The translations under genes and the position numbers were made by a program. The notes under the pieces are model-generated. The model worked only from the letters and a program-made list of their open reading frames with translations, had not been told where the DNA came from and searched no databases. A stretch of 64,000 bases of DNA from an uncultured Jannaschia sp. (lineage in GTDB: Bacteria > Pseudomonadota > Alphaproteobacteria > Rhodobacterales > Rhodobacteraceae): NCBI GenBank assembly GCA_947494145.1, contig CANLTZ010000011.1, positions 118,105 through 182,104 of the forward strand. Direction: 5' to 3'. Below, piece after piece: positions 34,792 to 44,316 of the stretch; position 1 is the first letter of the stretch, and every line of letters starts with the position of its first letter.

Positions 34792-35526
34792 ATGTTTGCG
34801 AACCTGAAAAAATTTAATCGATTCATTCATGAGGATGACGGCGCCGTCACGGTGGATTACGTCGTGCTCTCCGCGCTGGCCTGCGCCGTTGCCCTCGCCT
34901 CGACGGACGTTCTTTCTGGCGGGTTCCGCACAATGGGTGGGGCCATCGACGACGAATTGTCCGGAACACCGGTGGATGAGCAGGATGCAAGTCTTGTCTA
35001 TCAGACGCGGTTCGAGAACGGCGCCGCGGGATGGACAGGCGCTGACGTTCGCACATTGGATGGCGCAGGCAACGTTCTGGGCCCGATCGAGGGGACCGGT
35101 GGCGAAATCGGCGTGTCCCGTGAGTTTCAGATCGACCCTGACGCGGAATCAGCAACCTTCGAATTCGATCTCTATGCGTTCGACGACTTCGACGGCGATA
35201 GCGGGATTATCTTTATCGACGGGGTCGAGGTCGGCCGCGTAATCGCCGATAGCGGCGGTCAAGCGACCTTCGTGCCGGGCGGCGAGGCGGAAGCCCTCGG
35301 GGTTGAGATCAGCGGTCTTGTGATCGATGAAGGCGTGCAACTTGGCGGTCCGTCCTTTGACGACAGCTTGCTGGACAGCCGGACACGGATCAGCATCACA
35401 GTGGCAAATCCCGGCGACTCGGTTCAAGTGGGCGTTGGCTCCGACGCCACTGCTGGCCTTGAAAACGAAAGCTTCGCCATCGACAACTTCACCGCGACCG
35501 GCCTCGCCGACCCCGACGCCGTTTGA
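34792..35526 (+). CDS. Secreted protein with Flp-pilin-like prepilin N-terminus
   Basis: A 244-residue protein. The N-terminal FIHEDDGAVTVDYVVLSALACAVALAS resembles class IVb (Flp) prepilins: a G-A-V-T-V-D-Y start of the helix after a short charged leader and one hydrophobic stretch. Instead of ending there like a pilin it continues into a ~180-residue acidic beta-rich domain (FENGAAGWTG, FEFDLYAFDDFDGD, FIDGVEVGRV) like a secreted jelly-roll. Could be a minor pilin carrying a surface domain. The ATG at 34792 is chosen; a TTG 12 bp upstream is possible. No tad genes are in the window. Confidence 0.65.
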   Translation: MFANLKKFNRFIHEDDGAVTVDYVVLSALACAVALASTDVLSGGFRTMGGAIDDELSGTPVDEQDASLVYQTRFENGAAGWTGADVRTLDGAGNVLGPIEGTGGEIGVSREFQIDPDAESATFEFDLYAFDDFDGDSGIIFIDGVEVGRVIADSGGQATFVPGGEAEALGVEISGLVIDEGVQLGGPSFDDSLLDSRTRISITVANPGDSVQVGVGSDATAGLENESFAIDNFTATGLADPDAV

Positions 35527-35624
35527 TTGGCACCCATCTGCTACAAGCTGAAATCGTCATGCAAACACGATTTTTCCGCTTGCGCCGAACCGGGCCCTTA
35601 CTTATCAGGCGATCACCGAAGCGG

Positions 35625-35699
35625 GCGGGCGTAGCTCAGGGGTAGAGCATTACCTTGCCAAGGTAAGGGTCGTGAGTTCGAATCTCATCGCCCGCTCCA
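35625..35699 (+). tRNA. tRNA-Gly(GCC)
   Basis: Acceptor stem GCGGGCG/CGCCCGC, D-arm GCTC...GAGC, anticodon loop TTGCCAA with anticodon GCC, T-arm with GTTCGAATC, discriminator T and encoded CCA (35697-35699). Confidence 0.97.
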
Positions 35700-35709
35700 A
35701 TTCGGACCA

Positions 35710-35746
35710 ACGACAAAGCCCTCGGCCACCGCCGAGGGTTTTGTCG
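35710..35746 (+). terminator. Intrinsic terminator after tRNA-Gly
   Basis: Stem CCCTCGGC (35719-35726) / GCCGAGGG (35731-35738) with loop CACC, extended by CGACAAA/TTTGTCG outside. TTTTGT follows on the + strand. Confidence 0.85.
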
Positions 35747-35985
35747 TTTGCGCTTGCCGTGCTGCCTATAGCATGTGCTGCGCCGTCCATAATCCGGCGA
35801 ACCTTGGCCAGATGCCAATCATCCGCATGTAAGCCGGGTTGGGAACGCGCAAGTTGTTCGAGGCCCACGGACGACGCGTGTGGGCAGGCGCCCTGCACAC
35901 TTTCGTATGGTCGGCGGGTTTGGTCGCGGCAAATCGAACACCCCATACCGCACCCGAACCGCGGCATGTGTCTTAAAGCATTTCG

Positions 35986-36010
35986 CGTAAAACCTGAATC
36001 AGGTTTTACG
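35986..36010. repeat. 25-bp palindromic element
   Basis: Arms CGTAAAACCTGA and TCAGGTTTTACG around a single A, embedded in AAGCATTTCG...TGATAACG. I recall very similar sequences recurring between genes in Rhodobacterales, so it is probably a REP-like element; there is one copy in this window. The rest of 35747-36107 shows no gene. Confidence 0.6.
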
Positions 36011-36107
36011 TGATAACGCCGTGCAACGTTCGGGTGTCGCGGCGTTTTGCGGTCAGCCGATGGCTTCGGTTTAACGCAAGACGCTGTAACGGCCCGCAAT
36101 CGGTGGT

Positions 36108-39100
36108 TCATGCGCCCAGAAGCGCCGACAATCGTACATTCTGCAATGGGCGCGCTGCCGCGCCATAGGCCGCCAGGTCCGCCCGCAGATCGGGCCGCAC
36201 CTCAAAAAGGCGCGAACGGTCGGCAGGTGCCACCGCATCAAGGCCATAGAGCGTGGGCAGGAACGTCTCCGTCTCGGCGCCTTCGGCAAAAATCACCTCA
36301 TGACGTTCTGTCAGCAGGTGCAGATACTGCACCGGCCCGGGGTCTTCGGCCCGGATATCGCTGCCATTGACCAGCGATTTGGCGGGCACAAGCACCTCAT
36401 CTTCGCCGAACATCAACTGCGCGCGCCAGCCGCGGATCAGCATCCGGTGCTGGGGTGACACCCGCAGCACCCGTTCATTGCCCACGGTGCCCGGCTGGAA
36501 GCAAATCGCCGCCTGATGGGCATGGGCGTAACCTCGGCGCGCCCCGATCCATTGCAGCGATTGCGGGCCATGGTCGCGCGTCAACACCAGATCGCCCGGC
36601 ATCAGCCGTTCCACCGCGCGCGGGCCAAAGGGCGTGGCGATCTTGGTGCCTTCTGCAAAGCAGATCACCGTCTCGATTTCCGAGAACTCGACCACCGTGC
36701 CGTCCAGGAGCGTGACGGTACCGCTGCGGCCGCCTGCATCGTCATCTTGGTTGGTGAAGATCAGCGTACCGTCCTGGGCCAGACCGCTCAGATCCAGAGT
36801 ATCGCCGCCTAATTCGTCACCTTCCCCGCCGGTGATCGTGATCGTGCCACCGCCGGTCAGGTCGTCTGTGTCGATGGTGAAAAGGTCGTCACCATCCCCG
36901 CCCGTGGCGACATCGCCGCCCCCCAGGGCAAAGCTGTCATCCCCGGTGCCACCGTCCAGAACATCGGCACCCGCGCCGCCATCGAAGCGATCCGCCCCGG
37001 CGCCACCGATCAGCCGGTCATCACCCGCGCCGCCGAACACTGTGTCAGATCCGCCGCCAGCCTCCACATCCAGCCCGGCAGTGTCCAGACGTCCATCGAC
37101 GCTGTCATCGCCATCTGTCAGCTCAAAGCGCTCGATCTCCGTGAAGGTAGTCGTGTCGCCGGTGCAGTCGGTGATTTCACCGGCCTCGTCCCCATCGAAG
37201 ATGAGCGTGACAGGATTGCCATCGGGTTGAAAGGTAACCAGGTCGTCATCGACGCCGCCTTCGCCCCCGGTGATCGTGTCGTTGCCCGAACGGTCATCGA
37301 CGCGGAAGACATCGTCGTCATCGCCACCCTGCAGATCATTGTCACCCCCGGCGCCGGTGATCGTGTCCGACCCCGTTCCGCCGACAACCACATCGTCGCC
37401 GGACCCGCCGGTCACCACGTCGGCGCCAGCCCCAGCATCGACGTCGATGCCCGCGTCATCCAGGACGGCATCGACGCTGTCGCCGCCGTCGGTCAGAACC
37501 AACCGCTCGACCTCTTCGAAGCTGAGCGTATCGGTCCCGTCGGTGATATCGCCCGCCTCATCACCGCCATAGGTGACCGTCACGGGGCCAGCCAGCGGGT
37601 CGAAGGCGATCAGGTCGTCGTCGAGCCCCCCTTCGCCGCCCACAATGCTGTCGCTGCCAAACCCACCGGTGATGCCGAATGTGTCGTCATCGTCGCCGCC
37701 ATCCAGCGTATCGGCCCCGGACCCGCCGTTGAGTACATCCGACCCGGCCTGCCCCTGCAGGCTGTCATCGCCGGTGCCCCCGATCAGTAGGTCGTCCCCG
37801 GCGCCCGCCGCGATATCGAGGCCCGCGCTATCGGCCGAGCCATCGACGCTGTCATCGCGCCCCGTCAGGATCAGGCGCTCGATCTCCTGGAATTCGGCAC
37901 TGTCCACCACGCCATTGGCGCGCGTAACCGTCCCGGCCTCATCCCCGTCATAGACCACCGAGACTTCGTCGGGCAGGTTCGACATGTCGAGGACATCGTT
38001 GTCGAACCCGTCTTCGCCCCCGAAGATCGTATCATTGCCGAAGCCGTCGCCATCGCCGCCATCCACCAGCAGGATGCTGTCGGCGCCTGCGCCACCTTCG
38101 ATGACGTCGTCGCCTGCATCCGACACGATGGTGTCACGTCCGCCACCGCCGACGATACTGTCATTGCCCACGCCCCCGATCAGGACATCGTCGCCGCCGC
38201 CGCCGTCCAGCGTATCCGCACCCTCACCACCGACCAGACGGTCGGGCCCGCCGCCGCCAAGCAGGCTGTCGGCGCCATCCCCGCCTTCCAGCGTATCGGC
38301 ACCAGTGCCGCCAACCAGCGTGTCGGCGCCTTGGCCACCCAGCAAACTGTCCGCGCCCGTACCGCCATCAATGGAATCGTCGCCTTCGCCGCCGTCCACA
38401 GTGTCGTTGCCGGACCCAGCCAGCACCGTGTCGTCGGCCAAACCGGCGAAGACATCGTCATTGCCCGCGCCCGCATCGATCAGGTCGGCATTCCCAGCCT
38501 CTAGGATTGAATCGAACGTGATATCAGACACATAGACGGCCTGCGGGGTATCGCCGCCGTTGTCATAGTCGATGACGACCTGCTGCACCGGCCCTGGTAT
38601 CGTCACTAGAATCGAGCCATCGGCCTGATTTGGGCTGTCACTGTCGCGCAAGGCCCTGACGGTGTCGCCGTCCAAGATATCGTTGCCCAACACTTCGATT
38701 TCGACCGTGACGGGAAGACCGTTGGCGTCGAACGCCGTGATCGTGACGATATCCTGGAAGTTGTTGGCCGCGTTCACCACGCTGTCGATATCGGTGATCA
38801 GGAACTGGACGTTTTCCACCTCAGGCACGCGCCCGCTGCCATCCACGGCCTCGAAATCGAAGGTCGTGATAGAGTTCTGCGCATCCCCGTCCGGTCGGAT
38901 CCGCAGGCTGGACCGGTCATCGAACCCAAGCGCGTCGGTGGTGTAAATCTGGTCGGGCTGTCCGCTGCCGGGCGCCCGGTTCGCCACAAATTCCGTCCCG
39001 GCAGGCAGCGACGAGGTGACCGACACTTCGATCCCGTCGATGATTTGCGTGGCGCCACCCGTCAGATCGGTGTTGGTGCCGTATTCGGACCATTCGAACC

Positions 39101-39647
39101 GCGACTGCGTGACCTCGACATCCATCTGGTCATTGGCATCAACGCGGTCGCCGTTTGGATCGCCGTCGTAGTCGAGCCCGATGACATCGTCCTCATCGGT
39201 CCCTTCCACCACGCCGTCGTTGAAATCGGCGTAGAAAAAGCCCGCATCATTGTCTGGGTCCGCCCCGAATTCGTGGCGCACGGTCTCATATATGCGGCCC
39301 TGCACCAGCGGAGACGAGGTCAATGTGAACGATGCCTGCCCCTCGTTGACGTTGAACTGCACCACGCGGACCTGCTCTCCGGTGACGGTGTCTTCCAGAA
39401 GCCAGAACTGCTCACTTTCCACATTTGCGTCGGTGACGCTGAACCCACCGACCGTGACGTCGCCCACGGCCGTCTCGCCGGTATATTCGTCGCCCAGCAC
39501 GTTGCCGTCCGGCCCTGTATCGACTTCCGTGATGAAGGCGGTTCCCGTCGCCGAAGCCGGGCCCGTCCACGCGCCCGTGCCCCCATCCGTGGTCGAAAAG
39601 ATGCCGACGGGGCTGGCATCATACAGGCGAACGGTGAAATCGGGCAT
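36108..39647 (-). CDS. RTX-type calcium-binding secreted protein with C-terminal Hint domain
   Basis: A 1,179-residue very acidic protein. Residues 1-390 are a beta-rich region with no recognised enzyme fold. About 390-950 hold many nonapeptide repeats of the GGxGxDxLx type (for example GGTGADSLLGGQGADTL, GGGGPDRLVGGEGADTL) that bind Ca2+ in a beta roll. Spaced modules about 105 residues long also recur, each with DDSVD and FEEVERLVL-like segments. Residues about 993-1135 form a Hint_2 domain: CFAEGTKIATPFG with the nucleophilic Cys (about 994), HRMLIRGWRAQLMFG and LHLLTERHEVIFAEG. Probably exported by a type I system; no exporter gene is nearby. Confidence 0.92.
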   Translation of the reverse strand: MPDFTVRLYDASPVGIFSTTDGGTGAWTGPASATGTAFITEVDTGPDGNVLGDEYTGETAVGDVTVGGFSVTDANVESEQFWLLEDTVTGEQVRVVQFNVNEGQASFTLTSSPLVQGRIYETVRHEFGADPDNDAGFFYADFNDGVVEGTDEDDVIGLDYDGDPNGDRVDANDQMDVEVTQSRFEWSEYGTNTDLTGGATQIIDGIEVSVTSSLPAGTEFVANRAPGSGQPDQIYTTDALGFDDRSSLRIRPDGDAQNSITTFDFEAVDGSGRVPEVENVQFLITDIDSVVNAANNFQDIVTITAFDANGLPVTVEIEVLGNDILDGDTVRALRDSDSPNQADGSILVTIPGPVQQVVIDYDNGGDTPQAVYVSDITFDSILEAGNADLIDAGAGNDDVFAGLADDTVLAGSGNDTVDGGEGDDSIDGGTGADSLLGGQGADTLVGGTGADTLEGGDGADSLLGGGGPDRLVGGEGADTLDGGGGDDVLIGGVGNDSIVGGGGRDTIVSDAGDDVIEGGAGADSILLVDGGDGDGFGNDTIFGGEDGFDNDVLDMSNLPDEVSVVYDGDEAGTVTRANGVVDSAEFQEIERLILTGRDDSVDGSADSAGLDIAAGAGDDLLIGGTGDDSLQGQAGSDVLNGGSGADTLDGGDDDDTFGITGGFGSDSIVGGEGGLDDDLIAFDPLAGPVTVTYGGDEAGDITDGTDTLSFEEVERLVLTDGGDSVDAVLDDAGIDVDAGAGADVVTGGSGDDVVVGGTGSDTITGAGGDNDLQGGDDDDVFRVDDRSGNDTITGGEGGVDDDLVTFQPDGNPVTLIFDGDEAGEITDCTGDTTTFTEIERFELTDGDDSVDGRLDTAGLDVEAGGGSDTVFGGAGDDRLIGGAGADRFDGGAGADVLDGGTGDDSFALGGGDVATGGDGDDLFTIDTDDLTGGGTITITGGEGDELGGDTLDLSGLAQDGTLIFTNQDDDAGGRSGTVTLLDGTVVEFSEIETVICFAEGTKIATPFGPRAVERLMPGDLVLTRDHGPQSLQWIGARRGYAHAHQAAICFQPGTVGNERVLRVSPQHRMLIRGWRAQLMFGEDEVLVPAKSLVNGSDIRAEDPGPVQYLHLLTERHEVIFAEGAETETFLPTLYGLDAVAPADRSRLFEVRPDLRADLAAYGAAARPLQNVRLSALLGA

Positions 39648-39903
39648 TGAGGGAACCTTGAACGACGTATCTCGGGCGCCGGACAGACGCGTGTTTTAGT
39701 CAAAATCGATGAAAATACAGGCAGCATCGGGACGCTTTGAGGCCTGTTGAGGGGTATTTTGCCGGCTAACTGTCCCACAATCGCCGTATTGCTTCGGGCT
39801 TTGTGCCGGAATACCCAACGCGTTAACCATCTGCTGCGGCAAAACCCGATTCAGCTTCCGTGAAAACCGCTGTAAGGGGGCATCAGTCAGAAGGAAGACC
39901 GCC

Positions 39904-40491
39904 ATGCGCCAGGCCAGCATTGCCCGCAAAACAGCCGAGACGGATATCAGCGTCTCCATCGACCTCGATGGCAGCGGCAGCTACGACAACCAGACGGGTG
40001 TCGGCTTTTTCGACCACATGCTCGACCAGCTTGCGCGCCACGCCTTGATCGACATGAAGGTGCATTGCGCGGGCGACACCCATATCGACGACCACCACAC
40101 TGTCGAAGATGTCGGCATCGCCCTGGGACAAGCCCTGGCGCAAGCCATGGGCGACAAACGCGGCATCCGCCGCTACGGGTCGTGCCTGCTGCCGATGGAC
40201 GATGCGCTTGTGCGCGCGGCATTGGACTTGTCGGGCCGCCCCTTCCTGGCTTGGGACGTCCCCATGACCGCGCCCGCCATCAAGACCTTCGACACTGAAC
40301 TGGTACGCGAATTCTTCCAGGCATTTTCGACACATGGCGGCATTACGTTGCATGTGGACGGGTTGCGCGGCATCAATTCCCACCACATCGCGGAAGCCGC
40401 GTTCAAGGCCGTGGCCCGGGCGCTGCGCGACGCGCTCGATACCGACCCGCGCAAGGCCGATGCGATCCCCTCGACCAAGGGGATGCTCTGA
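39904..40491 (+). CDS. hisB: Imidazoleglycerol-phosphate dehydratase
   Basis: Sixth step of histidine synthesis: dehydrates imidazoleglycerol phosphate to imidazole-acetol phosphate. A 195-residue monofunctional HisB with metal-binding motifs [22 protein letters not shown] and [12 protein letters not shown], all intact Mn-ligand clusters. An AAGGAAG ribosome site precedes the ATG. First gene of the rightward his row; hisH follows after 1 bp. Confidence 0.97.
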   Translation: MRQASIARKTAETDISVSIDLDGSGSYDNQTGVGFFDHMLDQLARHALIDMKVHCAGDTHIDDHHTVEDVGIALGQALAQAMGDKRGIRRYGSCLLPMDDALVRAALDLSGRPFLAWDVPMTAPAIKTFDTELVREFFQAFSTHGGITLHVDGLRGINSHHIAEAAFKAVARALRDALDTDPRKADAIPSTKGML

Positions 40492-40492
40492 C

Positions 40493-41131
40493 GTGACGAC
40501 GGTTCTTGTCGATTACGACAGCGGCAATCTGCACTCCGCCCAAAAGGCCTTTGAGCGAATGGCCCGAGAGGTCGGTGCGGGGGACATCATCGTTACCTCC
40601 GACCCTGATGCCGTGGCCCGCGCCGACCGCGTCGTGCTGCCCGGCGACGGGGCCTTTCCCGCCTGCCGCCGCGGCCTGCAAGGCTTCGCTGGGCTGGAGG
40701 AGGCCGTCCTCGACGCGGTCACCACCCGCGCGGTGCCCTTCTTAGGCATCTGCGTGGGCATGCAGATGCTGGCGACGACGGGTCTGGAATACGAAGACGT
40801 CCCGGGCTTCGACCTGATCGGCGGCACCATTGAGCGCATTGCCCCCACGGACCCGGCCCTGAAGGTGCCGCATATGGGCTGGAATGACCTGATCCTGACC
40901 GCCCCACACCCCGTACTGGCGGGGTTGGAGACCGGCGATCACGCCTATTTCGTCCATTCCTACGCCATGCAGATGCGCGACCCCGCCGACCGCCTGGCCC
41001 ATGTGGATTATGGCGGCGACGTCACCGCCATCGTGGCGCGCGACAACGTCGTGGGCACCCAGTTCCATCCCGAAAAGAGCCAGCAAATCGGTTTGCGCCT
41101 GATCGCCAATTTCCTGACCTGGTCGCCGTGA
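40493..41131 (+). CDS. hisH: Imidazole glycerol phosphate synthase, glutaminase subunit
   Basis: Class I amidotransferase subunit (212 aa) that supplies ammonia to HisF. Nucleophile Cys87 is in GICVGMQML, and the His-Glu of the triad is in FHPEKSQ near the C-terminus. Starts at GTG 40493, one base after the hisB stop; this gives the standard VLVDYDSGNLHS N-terminus, whereas the frame open to 40334 only overlaps hisB. Confidence 0.96.
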   Translation: MTTVLVDYDSGNLHSAQKAFERMAREVGAGDIIVTSDPDAVARADRVVLPGDGAFPACRRGLQGFAGLEEAVLDAVTTRAVPFLGICVGMQMLATTGLEYEDVPGFDLIGGTIERIAPTDPALKVPHMGWNDLILTAPHPVLAGLETGDHAYFVHSYAMQMRDPADRLAHVDYGGDVTAIVARDNVVGTQFHPEKSQQIGLRLIANFLTWSP

Positions 41132-41159
41132 CCGACCAAACGTAGGATCATACGTGCCA

Positions 41160-41340
41160 GCCGGCCCATCGACGGGCCGCGGGTCGGCGATCCGACCGGT
41201 ATTCTGCCGCGCTTTATCCCTGCAACGTCCTTGCTTTGCCCAAGCGATGCACCAACGTCACCCAAATCGCCGGGCCGGGGGGCGGCCCATCGATGGACCG
41301 GCGCCCTGCGAGCTCAATCCCGGTCCAGAAATGAAGCGGT
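41160..41340 (+). repeat. Dispersed palindromic repeat, copy 3
   Basis: Left arm from 41160 (GCCGGCCCATCGACGGGCC) and right arm ending at 41302 (CATCGATGGACCGGC). Interior CGATGCACCAACGTCACCC and AATCGCCG match copies 2 and 4. Tail GCCC...CTCAATCCCGGTCC to about 41340. Lies between the convergent 3' ends of hisH (+) and the DUF2147 gene (-). Confidence 0.85.
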
Positions 41341-41369
41341 ACAGGGGTTAGGAACCCTTAACCATTGTC

Positions 41370-41753
41370 TCAGTTGACCTTCGTCCAGTTCTGCCGCGCA
41401 CAGATCAGCCCACCGGCCACGCAACCGCGCAGCGCCATGCTGGTCCCTTCGATCTGAATGCGCCCCAGATAGACCTTGTCATTGGACGGCCGCCAAACCC
41501 GCCCCTCATAGGACCCGCCGCCTTGGGCCACCATTTCCCGCACGATCTGACGGCCCTTGTTGGGCGACTCGTATTCCCCGCTCGCATCGAAGGTCCGCGT
41601 GATCGTCCCGCAAAATGCGGACCCGCAAGGCGCAATCGTCACCAACGCATAAGTGCCGTCATCCACCTCGGTCTGCCAAACCCCTTCGATCGGGTCCGCA
41701 GCCGCCACTCCCGTGAAAAATGTGGCTGCCAATGCCAGGATCAATGTCTTCAT
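41370..41753 (-). CDS. DUF2147 family periplasmic protein
   Basis: A 127-residue protein with signal peptide (MKTLILALAATFFTGVAAAD) and a mature beta-barrel-like domain beginning DPIEGVWQTEVDDG, with CGSAFCGTI and GRIQIEG...LRGCVAGGLICARQNW, the DUF2147 pattern with four cysteines (probably two disulfides). Start at 41753 is set by the signal peptide. Function of the family unknown; it sits on the opposite strand within the his region. Confidence 0.85.
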   Translation of the reverse strand: MKTLILALAATFFTGVAAADPIEGVWQTEVDDGTYALVTIAPCGSAFCGTITRTFDASGEYESPNKGRQIVREMVAQGGGSYEGRVWRPSNDKVYLGRIQIEGTSMALRGCVAGGLICARQNWTKVN

Positions 41754-41886
41754 CTCGTCCTCCCTTGAAATCTCAGGGCGCAGGTTGACGCACAGGTCAC
41801 TGCCCGCGCAAGCGTGACGTACCGGCACGGCCTTCACCTCTGCCAGCGCCTGGGGCAGAAGGCGGCGACACGCAAAGGGCCTCGAC

Positions 41887-42606
41887 ATGATCCTCTACCC
41901 CGCCATCGACCTCAAAGACGGTCAGGCTGTCCGCCTCATCCACGGAGAGATGGCCAGCGCCACGGTCTTCAACGACGACCCCGCCGCCCAAGCCCGCGCC
42001 TTCGCAGATGCGGGCTGCGACTGGGTCCATCTGGTGGACCTGAATGGTGCCTTCGCAGGTGCGCCCGTCAACGCTGCCCCGGTCGAGGCCATTCTGGCCG
42101 CCATCGACGTACCTTGCCAATTGGGCGGCGGCATCCGCGACATGGCCACGATCGAGGCCTGGCTCACCAAAGGCCTTGCCCGCGTCATCCTAGGCACGGT
42201 GGCCGTGGAAAACCCCGATCTGGTCCGCGACGCTGCGCGCGCCTTCCCAGACCAGGTGGCCGTGGGCATAGACGCCCGCGGCGGGCGCGTGGCGACCAAA
42301 GGCTGGGCCGAAGAAACCGATGTCATGGCCACTGACCTTGCCCGCCGCTTCGAAGATGCGGGCGTGGCCGCCATCATCTATACCGACATCGACCGCGATG
42401 GCGCCATGGGCGGCCCCAACGTCGCCGCGACCGAGGCTCTGGCCCGCGCCGTCACCATCCCCGTCATCGCGTCGGGCGGTGTGTCTTCGCTGGACGACCT
42501 GCGCGCGCTCAAAGCCACCGGGGCCATTGCGGGCGCCATTTCGGGCCGTGCGCTTTACGACGGCGCCATCGACTTGGGCCAGGCGCTGGCGACCCTTCGG
42601 GCGTGA
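41887..42606 (+). CDS. hisA: Phosphoribosylformimino-AICAR ribotide isomerase
   Basis: Amadori-type isomerase of histidine synthesis (239 aa, TIM barrel). Catalytic Asp8 ([10 protein letters not shown]) and Asp129 (VGIDARGG) are present, with phosphate-binding loops GGGIRD and ASGGVSS in the two halves. Its stop overlaps the next small gene (GTGA). Confidence 0.97.
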   Translation: MILYPAIDLKDGQAVRLIHGEMASATVFNDDPAAQARAFADAGCDWVHLVDLNGAFAGAPVNAAPVEAILAAIDVPCQLGGGIRDMATIEAWLTKGLARVILGTVAVENPDLVRDAARAFPDQVAVGIDARGGRVATKGWAEETDVMATDLARRFEDAGVAAIIYTDIDRDGAMGGPNVAATEALARAVTIPVIASGGVSSLDDLRALKATGAIAGAISGRALYDGAIDLGQALATLRA

Positions 42607-42866
42607 ACCCGCCGCCCCGCATCGTGCTGGCGGCCCTGGGCGCAATGCTCGTATTCTTCCTCAGCCGCGTGGGCATCGGCCTTTTCCTGGACGCCTATGC
42701 CTGCCGCACCCCCGCTGCCTGGTGGCCCGACTGGGCCTGGCTTTGCGGTGACCCCGGCGCGCGGGCAGCCCGGGCCCTAACCACCATGGATTGGGACGCC
42801 GCCTTACCGCTGATGCTGGCCCTGGCGACGTTCGTCACTGTGGGCCTGACGGGGCGCCGACCTTAG
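42603..42866 (+). CDS. Small membrane protein between hisA and hisF (87 aa)
   Basis: Starts at GTG 42603 overlapping the hisA stop by 4 bp. Two hydrophobic segments ([23 protein letters not shown] and [17 protein letters not shown]) separated by a Trp- and Cys-containing loop. No known family. Overlap indicates cotranslation with hisA, but a role in histidine synthesis is unlikely. Confidence 0.7.
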   Translation: MNPPPRIVLAALGAMLVFFLSRVGIGLFLDAYACRTPAAWWPDWAWLCGDPGARAARALTTMDWDAALPLMLALATFVTVGLTGRRP

Positions 42867-42881
42867 CGCCCAGGCGCCAAC

Positions 42882-43322
42882 CTATTCGGACGTCGCCGCA
42901 TCGGTCAGGTTGCCCAAGGCCCCGTTGATCCGCTGTGCAGCCTCGGACGTGACATCCACGTCGAGCCCATCGAACAGACTTTCCGCCGTCTGATACGTGA
43001 CCGCCGCGCCACCTTCGCCATCGGCATGGACCAGCACGCGCAGCGGCAAGATCACCCCGGCGCGTAGGTCCTGCTGCATGATCAAGGTCCCGACCCGTGG
43101 GTTGCCGAAGATCACCAGCTCAGATTCAGGCAATTCCAGATCCACACTGGCCGCCCCTTGGGAATGGGGCACCCGCGCCATGACCGTGGCCCCTGCCCCT
43201 TCCACAGCCGCCACCAGACGATCGACTGTATCGGCCACGGAATGGGCCGAAGGCTTGGTGACCGTCTCGGCAAATGCAGGCATGGCGGTCAGGGCGAGGG
43301 CGGCAATGGCGGTCTTCAACAT
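42882..43322 (-). CDS. DUF302 domain periplasmic protein
   Basis: A 146-residue protein with signal peptide (MLKTAIAALALTAMPAFAE). The mature part has the DUF302 features: SVADTVDRLVAAVEGAGATVMARVPHS, then ELVIFGNPRVGTLIMQ and LPLRVLVHADGEGG. The start at 43322 is set by the signal sequence. DUF302 proteins are small alpha/beta proteins of unclear function. It interrupts the his row on the opposite strand. Confidence 0.88.
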   Translation of the reverse strand: MLKTAIAALALTAMPAFAETVTKPSAHSVADTVDRLVAAVEGAGATVMARVPHSQGAASVDLELPESELVIFGNPRVGTLIMQQDLRAGVILPLRVLVHADGEGGAAVTYQTAESLFDGLDVDVTSEAAQRINGALGNLTDAATSE

Positions 43323-43554
43323 GTCGGTTTTCTCCAAATGAACCTGTCCGACTGACTTAGCGCCCGCCTCCCCGCGCATCCGATCACGAAATCGCGAACC
43401 GCAAAGACCCGCTCATGTTACCACGGACCAGCCCAGCAGTCGCAAGATGCGGCCCCCCCTTCATCCTGGCAAAAATACTCAATGGCGCGGAGGCTTCGGC
43501 TGGCCGAGCGCTGCCCGCATTGCCCAGCCCTGCCCACCAAGCTACACCGCCCCC

Positions 43555-44316
43555 ATGCTCAAGACCCGCATCATTCCCTGTCTCGACGTGGCCGACGGGC
43601 GCGTGGTCAAGGGCGTCAACTTCGTGGACCTGGTCGATGCAGGCGACCCCGTCGAATCCGCTCGCGCCTATGACGCCGCAGGCGCCGATGAGCTTTGCTT
43701 TCTCGACATCCACGCCACCCACGAAAACCGCGGCACGATGTACGACCTGGCCACCCGCACCGCCGAGGCCTGTTTCATGCCGCTCACCATCGGGGGCGGT
43801 GTGCGCAGCGTGGATGACGTGCGCAACCTGCTTTTGGCCGGCGCCGACAAAGTCAGCTTCAACTCCGCGGCCGTGGCCGACCCCGATGTGCTGAGCCGGG
43901 CTGCCGACAAGTTCGGCAGCCAATGCATCGTCTGCGCCATTGACGCCAAGACCACTGCACCCGGCAAATGGGAAATCTTCACCCATGGCGGTCGCAAACC
44001 CACCGGGATCGACGCGGTGGCGTTTGCGCGCAAGGCCGCCGCCAAGGGTGCCGGGGAAATCCTGCTGACCTCCATGGACCGTGACGGGACCAAGGCGGGC
44101 TTCAACCTTCCGCTGACGCGCGCCATTTCCGACGCGGTAAGCGTCCCCGTCATCGCGTCAGGCGGAGTGGGCACACTCGACCACCTGGTCGAAGGCGTCA
44201 CCGAAGGCCGCGCCTCTGCGGTGCTGGCCGCCTCGATCTTCCATTTCGGGACCTACACAATCGCCGAGGCCAAGGCCCACATGGTCGCAGCCGGCATCCC
44301 CATGAGGCTGACATGA
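43555..44316 (+). CDS. hisF: Imidazole glycerol phosphate synthase, cyclase subunit
   Basis: TIM-barrel cyclase (253 aa) that works with HisH to form imidazole glycerol phosphate and AICAR. Catalytic Asp11 (IPCLDVADG) and Asp130 (VCAIDAK) are at the canonical positions. LTIGGGVRS and ASGGVGT phosphate loops are present. The ATG at 43555 gives the standard N-terminus. Overlaps hisE by 4 bp. Confidence 0.97.
   Translation: MLKTRIIPCLDVADGRVVKGVNFVDLVDAGDPVESARAYDAAGADELCFLDIHATHENRGTMYDLATRTAEACFMPLTIGGGVRSVDDVRNLLLAGADKVSFNSAAVADPDVLSRAADKFGSQCIVCAIDAKTTAPGKWEIFTHGGRKPTGIDAVAFARKAAAKGAGEILLTSMDRDGTKAGFNLPLTRAISDAVSVPVIASGGVGTLDHLVEGVTEGRASAVLAASIFHFGTYTIAEAKAHMVAAGIPMRLT

Noticed and set aside
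36800..38460. Dense short tandem repeats resembling a CRISPR array
   Set aside because: They are codon-level repeats of GGxGxDxL nonapeptides inside one long reading frame, with no regular spacers.
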